From: a virus
Strand: one strand, 5' to 3'
DNA length: 64,000 nt
IMG/VR virus record: IMGVR_UViG_3300028559_000033
Location: 1-64,000 of that record
The translations under genes and the position numbers were made by a program. Below are positions 22,981 through 31,509 of this stretch, in pieces (position 1 is the first letter of the stretch; the number at the start of each line of letters is the position of its first letter). Under the pieces are notes generated by a model that was given only the letters and a program-made list of their open reading frames with translations, was not told the DNA's origin and did not search any database.

Positions 22981-23825
22981 GCCTTTAAGTAATGATTGAA
23001 CTTTATATCTCTCCAGAATTCCAAATTATTATACTTATTCAAAACATAATCACTCAATACCTCTTCTGGAGCGTTACTTATTTTTTCAATTTTTCTTCTA
23101 ACAGAGTGCATTCCCGCAAGATTATAATAAAAGATATCATCCTCAGGAAATTCATTCTCTAAATTATTCAATGAATACTCATATCTTTCAAGATTTAAAA
23201 AATCATGAATTTCATTTAAAATTTCAACTGGAGTTTTCACCAAGTCATCATACTCATAGACATATAAGCAATTCTGCTCACCAGTCTTATATGCTCTAGA
23301 GAGAGCCCATAGAGATTCATCTACAATTCCAATTCCAGGACTCATTAAGTAATCACACCGATTATCATCCGTTAATTCAAGATTTTTTTCTTTTAAATAC
23401 TGGTCTATAAAAGAGACTGAATCTGAATTTTTATGAATCAGAGTAATAAAACTGGTAAGAATATCCAAGACTCCTCTCACTGGGCAAATGATTTTAATAT
23501 CTTCAGTTACATATTGACGAAATCTTTCAATATTATTTGGAATTGCCCGATTATGGTCCAAAATAATAGACTTACCATTTTGATTCATTATAGGCTCATA
23601 AAAATTATTCACAATTTGAGAAAGAACATTATAACAACTTTCTGGTCTTGGATAAGACTTCATCATTTCACTATGATTATCAAAATAACTCTGAGTGTAA
23701 TAGAGTAATTCAACTGATGGTGAAATTGGTCCTGCGTAAATTTCTGAATGAGTATTTAAAATTGTTCTGGTTAATGTGGACCCACTTCTTGGAAGTCCAG
23801 CCATAAATCTATAAGTATATTTCAT
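22977..23825 (-). CDS. sulfotransferase
   Basis: This 282-residue protein begins MKYTYRFMAGLPRSGSTLTR. PRSGST is the 5'-phosphosulfate loop that binds the donor PAPS in sulfotransferases. Later LDHNRAIPNN and a region ICPVRGVLDILTSFI match the 3'-phosphate-binding PVR..D...S pattern. Overall length fits the family. It would move sulfate to a hydroxyl or amine of a sugar or tyrosine. It is sandwiched between propeller proteins A and B in the same operon, so I infer that virion adhesins, or glycans on them, are the substrate. An alternative is modification of a host surface polysaccharide. Confidence 0.85.
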   Translation of the reverse strand: MKYTYRFMAGLPRSGSTLTRTILNTHSEIYAGPISPSVELLYYTQSYFDNHSEMMKSYPRPESCYNVLSQIVNNFYEPIMNQNGKSIILDHNRAIPNNIERFRQYVTEDIKIICPVRGVLDILTSFITLIHKNSDSVSFIDQYLKEKNLELTDDNRCDYLMSPGIGIVDESLWALSRAYKTGEQNCLYVYEYDDLVKTPVEILNEIHDFLNLERYEYSLNNLENEFPEDDIFYYNLAGMHSVRRKIEKISNAPEEVLSDYVLNKYNNLEFWRDIKFNHYLKA

Positions 23826-23844
23826 AATTTAAAATTTTCAATTA

Positions 23845-25848
23845 TTATAGCATAGAATTGGTAGTTGCAGCGTGACTATTTACACCAAAACTCAATGGTC
23901 CTCTTATGGATGGTGAATTTGTATCATTCGCATAATCAATTCTTTCAACTCTAGTCAAAAGTCCATCAAGAACTCCTCTTCCTCCAGAAAAATATCCGAA
24001 ATTAGAAGTTCCTGTTGCAGCTGACGCATATGTACTTCCACTCAATGTTCCTCTAGTGATAGAAATTGTAGTATCATTTGAATAATCTATACGGTCAATA
24101 GTTGAATGATTACTCCCAGAAGTACCACCTGCAACATAACCAAAATTTAAATTCCCAGAAGCTCCAGACAATCTTCTCGCTAAAGTTATATTTCCACGAA
24201 CTGATGCCGTTGCTAAATCATTTGAATAATTGATTCTATCAACTATAGAATAATACGAAGCAGAGTTTCCTCCAACAGTGTATCCAAAATTTAAAATTCC
24301 TAATCCACACGCACTATTACGCAAAATCGAGCCATTTCCTCTTTGAGTAGAGTTTAAATTATCATTAGAGTAATTATATCTTTCTATAGTTGTAGTATTA
24401 GTTCCACTCATTATATACGAAAACTGATTAGAACCAGTTGCAATACAATTATGACGAATAGTCACTAACTTAGCTCTATCTACCGAACCTAAAGTATCAT
24501 TTGAATATTGAATTCTGTCGATATTTGATATTAGTGTAGCTGGCTCCGCGAATCCACCATAATGATACCCAAAATTTTTATTTGAAGAAGAAGCTAAATT
24601 TCTTCGCCCAAGTGCAATTGACGACCGAATGGGTATGTTTAATGTATCTGTGGAGTATTGTAATCTTGATATACAACTAGTGTTTGTAACACTTGGAGTA
24701 TATGCCGTAAGTCCTCCTCCAAAGTATCCATAAGAAAGTAAAGCATTTTTTCTGACGCTATATGATGTGGTATCTGAAGGCGACTTCATTCTCTGATTAT
24801 CAAAGAAACTTTGCCTTCCTGCTCCAGAATATTGTGAGACTGACGCACCACCAAATGAACCTTTAGTTATATTAGCTTGAGTGGAATTTCTATTTTGAAA
24901 TAATGGCCCACGAATACTCATAATATTAGTATCATTTGAGTAATCCAATCTCTCTACGATTGAATTGTCTACACCACCATTAATTTGAACCCCACCAGAA
25001 TAATATCCAAAACTAGAAGTACCTGAAGCAGACAAATATCCACGAGCAGCACTCAACGAACCTCTTATAACTGGAAACACTAAATCATTTACATATGTAA
25101 TTCTACCCGTGGTTGATATTATAGCAAATGGGGGAATATACTGTCCACCCGAAACGTATCCAAAATTCTCATTTCCTGTAGTTGCATTCAATCTACAGGC
25201 AAATAAGAATGAACCACGTGAACTAACTGTAGCTAAATCATTGCTATAATTGAATCTTCTTATAGTACTGGTTGCGAATCCACCACCACCACTAAGGCTT
25301 GCAGTATCTCCACCAATACTCCAAGCATAGTTTATATTTTGCCCACTAGTACCACGAATTCCCCAGACTAAATCATTTCCACGAATGAGAGTAGGAACAG
25401 TGTCATCTGAATAATTAATACGACTGATTTTTGATGTAGCTCCAGCAATAAACCACCCATAATCTTTAGTTCCTCCTACGTTTCCACCACGCCTGTTTAA
25501 AATAGAATCCACACATCTGAATTGAACCGAAGCAGTATCGTTTAAATAATTTAATCTATATATTCTACTGAACCCATAATCATCCGAATGATATGCAAAA
25601 TTGGAATTTCCAACCACAGAGGTATATATAGAAGGTGCAAGTATAAATCCCCTGTTAGAATTAGTTGTTGTATCAGTACTATAATCCTTTCTTTCAATAT
25701 TGGTTGGAAAGAAATTCGCCAGCCGATTCCGACCAGAAAATAAATACCCATACTCACTATAAGATTCTCTAGTTCTAGATGAAATATCTAAACTTAAATT
25801 TTTATTATAATGAGTACTTAGGGAGAAAATCCCAGCATTATTAGGCAT
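23845..25848 (-). CDS. Kelch-like beta-propeller adhesin, two propellers (B)
   Basis: This 667-residue paralogue of the protein at 20975 has the same N-terminal anchor (GIFSLSTHYNKNLSLDISSR then TRESYSEYGYLFSG), then 12 Kelch-like blades in two groups of six. The groups are separated by GGASVSQYSG...RKNALLSYGYFGGG. Blades end in GNSN or a close variant and restart FGY. Many blades hold RIDYSNDT and RG(P/S)L. Sequence between blades is variable, as expected on a ligand-facing surface. An AATAAATA late promoter lies 26 nt upstream. It is probably a virion surface adhesin, and the modification enzymes around it could act on it. Confidence 0.8.
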   Translation of the reverse strand: MPNNAGIFSLSTHYNKNLSLDISSRTRESYSEYGYLFSGRNRLANFFPTNIERKDYSTDTTTNSNRGFILAPSIYTSVVGNSNFAYHSDDYGFSRIYRLNYLNDTASVQFRCVDSILNRRGGNVGGTKDYGWFIAGATSKISRINYSDDTVPTLIRGNDLVWGIRGTSGQNINYAWSIGGDTASLSGGGGFATSTIRRFNYSNDLATVSSRGSFLFACRLNATTGNENFGYVSGGQYIPPFAIISTTGRITYVNDLVFPVIRGSLSAARGYLSASGTSSFGYYSGGVQINGGVDNSIVERLDYSNDTNIMSIRGPLFQNRNSTQANITKGSFGGASVSQYSGAGRQSFFDNQRMKSPSDTTSYSVRKNALLSYGYFGGGLTAYTPSVTNTSCISRLQYSTDTLNIPIRSSIALGRRNLASSSNKNFGYHYGGFAEPATLISNIDRIQYSNDTLGSVDRAKLVTIRHNCIATGSNQFSYIMSGTNTTTIERYNYSNDNLNSTQRGNGSILRNSACGLGILNFGYTVGGNSASYYSIVDRINYSNDLATASVRGNITLARRLSGASGNLNFGYVAGGTSGSNHSTIDRIDYSNDTTISITRGTLSGSTYASAATGTSNFGYFSGGRGVLDGLLTRVERIDYANDTNSPSIRGPLSFGVNSHAATTNSML

Positions 25849-25873
25849 TATTCCCCATAAGAACTATAATAAG

Positions 25874-25881
25874 TATTTATT
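25874..25881 (-). promoter_or_regulatory. T4-like late promoter AATAAATA
   Basis: Minus strand AATAAATA, 26 nt before propeller protein B. Confidence 0.6.
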
Positions 25882-25887
25882 TCCTTA

Positions 25888-26820
25888 TCATTCTTTCACA
25901 ACCTCAGTGGAATCTTCTAGTTGTGGAACTTCTTCAACGGAACCCGAGAGTGAAAGTTCACGAAATGCTTTCATTCGTTCTTGAATAAGTTGCGCTCTTT
26001 CCTCAGTAGGTAGAAAATTACCCGCACCCAGATTTACTCCCATTACATCTTCATAACCTTGAATTACATTCTTCTCTAGTTCACTTACGAACTTCATACG
26101 ACCTTCTGTGGAAGTTAATGCTTCTCCTAGAGATGGGAATCCATTGTTGAATTGATTTCTCTTATCCACCAAAGCAGGAGCAGTAGACCTACGAACACTG
26201 TGAATGTTACCAATACTACATCCAAGTTGAGAACCAAGAATTTCGTCTAACATCTGTTCACTAAATCTACCCTTCCAGTAATTCTCTTCATTCGCAAGGA
26301 ATTGTTCTCTAGATACGGGATTTCCTCCATTACGTTCAGTAAGTTCCGCAAGCATTTTATCCAAATGTTCAATTTGATAAAGCCTATCTCTCACTTCTAG
26401 TTCACTAGAGCGTAGAAAATGTTCCAATTGCATTTGGTCCAAATCATACCAACACAACTTCTTTCCACCGCCTCCCATTGCGCTATATTCCCATTGAATA
26501 GGTTCAGAATGGCTCTGGTCTTTCCACTTATATTCAAATTCTCTGACCTTTTCTTGCATTTCAAGAAGTTTACTCATCAATCCTTCCGCCATCTGACGAC
26601 GAGATTTGAGAACACTTTCATATGCACTTTCTAAAGTGTAGGTTTCTAGAAGTGCAAACTTTTCTAATTGGAAATTAGTTCTACCTTGAGCAAGCTCCTT
26701 ATCAATCTCGTGGTATCTATAAACATTTTCAAATGCTTTTTTGAGATATTCACCAGATTTATCTCCAACTGCTTCTTCAACTGTTCTAAATCCTAAACTA
26801 TTTTCAGGTAATATGGACAT
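25888..26820 (-). CDS. coiled-coil hypothetical protein in adhesin region
   Basis: This 310-residue, mostly helical, charged protein contains long amphipathic helices (ESAYESVLKSRRQMAEGLMS; RSSELEVRDRLYQIEHLDKM) that suggest a coiled coil. It has no transmembrane or signal segment and no enzymatic motif I can see. It lies between propeller gene B and a glycosyltransferase, in the same direction. It could be a structural adaptor, an assembly chaperone for the large fibres, or an enzyme of unknown family. I do not recognise it. Confidence 0.65.
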   Translation of the reverse strand: MSILPENSLGFRTVEEAVGDKSGEYLKKAFENVYRYHEIDKELAQGRTNFQLEKFALLETYTLESAYESVLKSRRQMAEGLMSKLLEMQEKVREFEYKWKDQSHSEPIQWEYSAMGGGGKKLCWYDLDQMQLEHFLRSSELEVRDRLYQIEHLDKMLAELTERNGGNPVSREQFLANEENYWKGRFSEQMLDEILGSQLGCSIGNIHSVRRSTAPALVDKRNQFNNGFPSLGEALTSTEGRMKFVSELEKNVIQGYEDVMGVNLGAGNFLPTEERAQLIQERMKAFRELSLSGSVEEVPQLEDSTEVVKE

Positions 26821-26851
26821 AAAAATTCAACTCCAATAAAATTCAAACGAT

Positions 26852-27904
26852 TTAACTACCGTATTTAGCAAAGTTAAAATAACTTATACTGGGTTTAGTC
26901 ACACTTGGTGATGTAAATACTACATCTTCTGTATAAGTCTGACTCAATCTACTTGATGACTTTAATATTTTATTTCCAAATCCTACGCCAGAGGATTTAT
27001 TTTGCAATTTATGAATTAAGTTTTCCCAAGTTTTTGCGATATTCTTCCAATCATAAGATTTTTCAATCCAATCACTACAAGACTGAGATACTTGATTATA
27101 GATTTCTTTTTCATTATCAAAATAATCCAAAGCCATACAAGTTGCCTCTACAAAGTTGGAGATAAACTTCTCTGTAACTTCATAACCTTTTGGTGTTCGG
27201 GTTCCTTCAATTGGAACTACTGTCGCTAAATTTGGACCTGCAATTTCCTCTAAAGCTCCAATATCAGTAATAATGGGATATGCTCCACATCTCATTGCTT
27301 CACACATTGAAACTCCAAAAGTTTCTTCCCAAATACAAGGACTTATAAAAAATGCAGACTCTTGATAATGAAAAATCAATAATTCTCTATCTATTGCTCG
27401 GGAATATTTCACATTTGGAAGTGCTTTGAGTTTTTCGTATAATTCAATATATGAATCAATTTGTGGACCATATAAAGACATAGATGAAAATATTCTAAAG
27501 ATTGCGTCTGGATGTCTTTGATGAACTAATGGAATAATCTGAGCAAGAATGGGAAGTGCTTTATAAGGAATAGAGGTATATATGAGTTGCTTTTGTTTCT
27601 GATTTGAATATGTGTAAATTGAATCCACTCCATTTGGAATGACTGTAATTTTATTTTCTGGAACTTTATGATATTTTTGAAGAGTTTCCTTTGCCCAATA
27701 TGATGGAGTAACAATATGAGTTATATCATCGTGAGTAAAATTATGATAAACCTGCTGGTCATATGCGTGATGAGCCCAGAGAATTTTAATTGAAGAGGAT
27801 TTACTTTTAAGTTTCTGTGGTAAATGTGAAACTAAAACATTCTCTGGAAATTGATAATATTGTGAAAGATACGTATACGCAGTCTCAGTAGCACCAGAAA
27901 TCAT
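26852..27904 (-). CDS. glycosyltransferase, GT-B fold (family 4 type)
   Basis: This 350-residue protein transfers a sugar from a nucleotide donor. Residues about 80-125 (THIVTPSYWAKETLQKYH...ITVIPNGVD) and about 190-225 (CIWEETFGVSMCEAMRCGAY) give the E-x7-E motif and the PNGVD signature of GT4-like retaining enzymes. It has no transmembrane segment and probably works in the host cytosol. It is flanked by the coiled-coil gene and propeller protein C, in the same operon. I infer that it glycosylates a virion protein of this cassette. The other option is making a host surface sugar; no polysaccharide export gene is present to support that. Confidence 0.85.
   Translation of the reverse strand: MISGATETAYTYLSQYYQFPENVLVSHLPQKLKSKSSSIKILWAHHAYDQQVYHNFTHDDITHIVTPSYWAKETLQKYHKVPENKITVIPNGVDSIYTYSNQKQKQLIYTSIPYKALPILAQIIPLVHQRHPDAIFRIFSSMSLYGPQIDSYIELYEKLKALPNVKYSRAIDRELLIFHYQESAFFISPCIWEETFGVSMCEAMRCGAYPIITDIGALEEIAGPNLATVVPIEGTRTPKGYEVTEKFISNFVEATCMALDYFDNEKEIYNQVSQSCSDWIEKSYDWKNIAKTWENLIHKLQNKSSGVGFGNKILKSSSRLSQTYTEDVVFTSPSVTKPSISYFNFAKYGS
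26861..26867 (-). promoter_or_regulatory. late-type promoter CTAAATA
   Basis: Minus strand CTAAATA inside the end of the glycosyltransferase gene, 41 nt before the coiled-coil gene. Confidence 0.4.
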
Positions 27905-27933
27905 TGTGAATTATAATATAAGTATAGTATATA

Positions 27934-30843
27934 TTAGGAATTTCTTGCATTTGTGGTTGCAACAAAATCAGAACCAGATAATAGTATTGGGCCTCTAATT
28001 GATGCCAATAAAGTATCATTAGAATAATTTATACGGTCGGTTCTTGTACTAACTGAAGCAAACCATCCAAAATTGGAATTTCCAGTCGCTACCAATGCAT
28101 TAATACTTTGTGTTAATGGACCTCTTGGTAATAATATTTGTAGGTCATTGGAATAATCTATACGTTCCAATGAAGATAGCGTACTTACTCCATTATTTCC
28201 ACCACCAAAATACCCAAAATTGGAGTTTCCTGCGGCCCCAAATGTTGTAATAAAGTTAAGATTTCTTACAGACAATAAATTTGCTCTTATATTTGGGACA
28301 ACCCCATCATTAGAATAACTCAATCTTTCTATCATCGTAGTTCTAACGTTGCTGACATTTAAAACCCCTCCCCCATAATACCCAAAATTTATATTTCCAA
28401 CAGGGCTCATTACACATTTACTTTGTATTAAATTTGTGCGGAGAGTGCCGATAGAAGTATCATTAGAAAAAGTTAGTCTAGCTATATTTGTTCTAGTAGT
28501 TCCAAGAGCAATACCTCCAGCAAAATACCCAAAGTTAGTTCCACATAATCCAGACCTAAATCTAAAAGAAGACTCCAATGGACCCCTAGTATTAACTATA
28601 TTGTCATTAGTGTAATTTAATCTCTCTACAGTAGATACTCCCGATGTGTCTGAAAGATACCCACCACCAAAGTAGCCATAATTTCTATTTCCAATTGCAC
28701 TAATATTCTGTCTAACCAACGATAAGAAACTTCTGGGTGATGCAGCAACCAAATCATTTGAGAAATCCAATCTTTGTTGCCCAGAATTTGATGTAGTACC
28801 AACAAAGTATCCAAAACTACCTAAAACTCTTTTTTGAGGAACGATTAATGCATTATTCGGGTCTCTATTCAACATAGAATTAATATATGTCGGAATAGGA
28901 CTGGTAGTGGTACTCGGGGCACCTCCATAAGATTGAGACGATGTAGATGCAATATATTCCCGAGTTACAGTAAGAGGCCCACGTATTGTAGAAATCTGAG
29001 TATCAGAAGAGTAGTCAATCTTATCTATCGTACTATATCTTCCAATAGAATTAAATCCTCCAGCAAAATATCCAGAATTTGAATTTCCAGTAGCTCCCAT
29101 TGCGGACCTATCATTAGAAATTGTGCCTACTCTCAATAAACTTGCAGTATCATTTGCATAATTTATTTTTTCAGTGAGTAAAATATTTGTGGGACTTGTG
29201 GTTGTACCATTTACAACATAGCCAAAGTTTTCATTTCCAGTAGCACTGGATGAAAATCTTTGAGTAGAAACATTTCGGACTTGATTTACACTGGTATCAT
29301 TTGAGTAATCTAATCTACTTAAAATCGTAGTAGATGCCGAAGCTCCACCAGTAAAGTATCCATAATTTATATTACTCAATCCAATCAAATCCTGTCTTCC
29401 CACATTCAATGGACCACGAGTAATTGCAGCAACTAAATCACTGGAGTATGAGACTCTATCAATAGAGGAGATTCCATTAGACCCAGCAAAATACCCAAAG
29501 TTTGAAGTTCCAGTCGCAGCAAATCTTGTTCGGACAATAGAGAGTGGTCCTCTTAAACTTGTAGTATTGGTATCTGTGAGATAATCTAAACGAGAGATAC
29601 TTGAAACAGTTGGAGAACCTCCTCCCGCAAACCAACCAAAACTTGAATTTCCAGTGGAAGCCATTGAATTTAATGCTGAGAATAGCGTTCCACGTAGAGC
29701 AGCATTTTCAGTATCATTTGCATAATCAATTCTACCCATATGAGAATAAATAGTAGAAATAGAGCCATCTATACCTCCACCAAAATATCCATATGGAGCG
29801 GTAGAAATCCAAGATTTTCCAAGATATGATTGGGGAGCACCACCAAATGAGTATGCTCCAACAGCAGCAAATCTACCCCAAGAAGAAGAAACCTTATTAA
29901 TATCTCGATATACGGGAGTATTTGTATCATTTGAATAATCTATTCTATTTGATTGCGTATTATTATTAGATTGATATACTGAATTATGAGATAAAGCATA
30001 ATTTGAATTTCCACTAGAAGCTACCACTCCACCAGCAGCATATGGTAATGGCCCACGAATTTGTGGAGTAACTAAATCATTGGAGTAATTTAAACGAGCG
30101 ACTGTGGACAAGGATGAATAACTCACTTGTTGACCACTAATTATCCAACCAAAATTTGAGTTCCCAGCTCCTTGTGCAAACCGATGTATCGTAGGTAGAA
30201 AACTTCGGACTCTAGCAACATTCATATCATTCGCATATGTAATTCTAGATATTTTTGAGATGCTGATAGGAGATGAAATTCCTCCTCCTCCTGTTACCCA
30301 ACCGAAATCTGAAGTACTATATGAACCTTGAAGTGCTATAGCTTGCTCTAATGGTCCTCTCATTGTTGGAGAAACTACATCATTTGCGTAATTGAGTCTC
30401 TCAACATTTGATATTAATTGCGGATTTTCATTCCATCCTCCAGAAAAATATCCGAAATTTATATTTCCAAAACCTGATCTACCTCTGCGAAGAAAAGTTG
30501 GAATCAAAGAAACAGACCTAAATTGTGAAGCAATTAAATCATTTGAATAAGATATTCTTTGGAATGTAGTTTCAGGGTTTATATCTAAATATGCAAAATT
30601 TAAATTTGAACTGATTGCGCCAAGCCGCCAAGCAAGTGTACCTCTCCTAATTGTTCGGGTATCATTTGAAAAGTCAATTCGAAATGATGAAGACACGCCA
30701 ATAGTAGGAACACCATTGATGGCTCCTCCCACAAGATATTGATAGTTTCTATATGCTTCTCTGCTAGTATTCACCCAAAATCCTTCCTTCTGAAGTTCAT
30801 AAACCTCACTTAAACTAAAAATATTAGTTCTTAGGTCAGACAT
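27934..30843 (-). CDS. Kelch-like beta-propeller adhesin, three propellers (C)
   Basis: This 969-residue protein is the largest of three paralogues. Its N-terminus (NIFSLSEVYELQKEGFWVNT) is a diverged version of the shared anchor. It then has 18 Kelch-like blades in three sets of six. Sets end with GGAPQSY or GGAPSTT and restart with a linker (STAPYGYFGGG; VPQKRVLGSFGYFVG). The extra propeller shows that these proteins grow by whole six-blade units rather than single blades. Its 3' end is 30 bp from the start of the glycosyltransferase gene. It is likely an adhesin on the tail; biochemical evidence is absent. Confidence 0.8.
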   Translation of the reverse strand: MSDLRTNIFSLSEVYELQKEGFWVNTSREAYRNYQYLVGGAINGVPTIGVSSSFRIDFSNDTRTIRRGTLAWRLGAISSNLNFAYLDINPETTFQRISYSNDLIASQFRSVSLIPTFLRRGRSGFGNINFGYFSGGWNENPQLISNVERLNYANDVVSPTMRGPLEQAIALQGSYSTSDFGWVTGGGGISSPISISKISRITYANDMNVARVRSFLPTIHRFAQGAGNSNFGWIISGQQVSYSSLSTVARLNYSNDLVTPQIRGPLPYAAGGVVASSGNSNYALSHNSVYQSNNNTQSNRIDYSNDTNTPVYRDINKVSSSWGRFAAVGAYSFGGAPQSYLGKSWISTAPYGYFGGGIDGSISTIYSHMGRIDYANDTENAALRGTLFSALNSMASTGNSSFGWFAGGGSPTVSSISRLDYLTDTNTTSLRGPLSIVRTRFAATGTSNFGYFAGSNGISSIDRVSYSSDLVAAITRGPLNVGRQDLIGLSNINYGYFTGGASASTTILSRLDYSNDTSVNQVRNVSTQRFSSSATGNENFGYVVNGTTTSPTNILLTEKINYANDTASLLRVGTISNDRSAMGATGNSNSGYFAGGFNSIGRYSTIDKIDYSSDTQISTIRGPLTVTREYIASTSSQSYGGAPSTTTSPIPTYINSMLNRDPNNALIVPQKRVLGSFGYFVGTTSNSGQQRLDFSNDLVAASPRSFLSLVRQNISAIGNRNYGYFGGGYLSDTSGVSTVERLNYTNDNIVNTRGPLESSFRFRSGLCGTNFGYFAGGIALGTTRTNIARLTFSNDTSIGTLRTNLIQSKCVMSPVGNINFGYYGGGVLNVSNVRTTMIERLSYSNDGVVPNIRANLLSVRNLNFITTFGAAGNSNFGYFGGGNNGVSTLSSLERIDYSNDLQILLPRGPLTQSINALVATGNSNFGWFASVSTRTDRINYSNDTLLASIRGPILLSGSDFVATTNARNS

Positions 30844-30846
30844 TCA

Positions 30847-31500
30847 TTATTCTCCAAAAATATGTGAACCAGTATGTGAAAGAGAAATACTCTTGTCTAA
30901 CCAACAATCATAACCTAAACTACGAGCCCGAAAGAAGAAACTAATATCTTCGGCCATATAATTTGGTCCATATTTATATTCTAGAAAGTAGTGATATGAA
31001 TTATGATATTCGGCTTCAGTGGGCCTCACATTACTATCTTCAAGAGATGGATAATATTTTAATTCTGGATAAGCACTCGCAATTGTATAAAATACTCTGC
31101 GATGAATCATCACGAATCCCATTCCATTATGCTCAATTTTAATTAAATCTCCTTGAGTTTCTTCTGGCTCTAAAATTTTATAATTATATCTTAGAGGTAT
31201 AGACTTCATTGGATATGGAGCGGCAATAACATCTTTATCGTGCCTTAAGAGTTGAAGAACAGATGTTGGGTCAAATCCAATATCACTATCTAGAAAGAAT
31301 AGATATTCGTGCTCAGTATTATTTAAAAAGAAATTTGCAATTTTACTTCTTCCCTGAGAAATCAAAGATGAATTTGCAACTGTGAATAGTCCGTGAGGCA
31401 CACCTTCTCTTACTAATAATTTTCCCAGATTAAACAGACTCATTGTAGTCTTTTCACAAACTAATCCACCGTAGCAAGGTAAAGCAATAAAAATACTCAT
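30847..31500 (-). CDS. glycosyltransferase, GT-A type
   Basis: This 217-residue protein begins MSIFIALPCYGGLVCEKTTM and has a Rossmann-like half with FLNNTEHEYLFFLDSDIGFD; the DSD is a DxD metal/nucleotide-sugar motif. The region DVIAAPYPMKS and later GMGFVMIHRRVFY are typical of small GT-A enzymes. The length (about 220) fits single-domain phage GTs. Located at the head of the propeller cassette, it would give a second, different sugar transferase alongside the GT-B one. Target assigned by neighbourhood only. Confidence 0.8.
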   Translation of the reverse strand: MSIFIALPCYGGLVCEKTTMSLFNLGKLLVREGVPHGLFTVANSSLISQGRSKIANFFLNNTEHEYLFFLDSDIGFDPTSVLQLLRHDKDVIAAPYPMKSIPLRYNYKILEPEETQGDLIKIEHNGMGFVMIHRRVFYTIASAYPELKYYPSLEDSNVRPTEAEYHNSYHYFLEYKYGPNYMAEDISFFFRARSLGYDCWLDKSISLSHTGSHIFGE

Positions 31501-31509
31501 AATAATTCC

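Noticed and set aside
20975-30843. Repeats as a possible CRISPR array or satellite DNA
   Set aside because: The repetition is at the protein level (about 45-50 codons per unit) with highly divergent DNA, not constant repeats with unique spacers.
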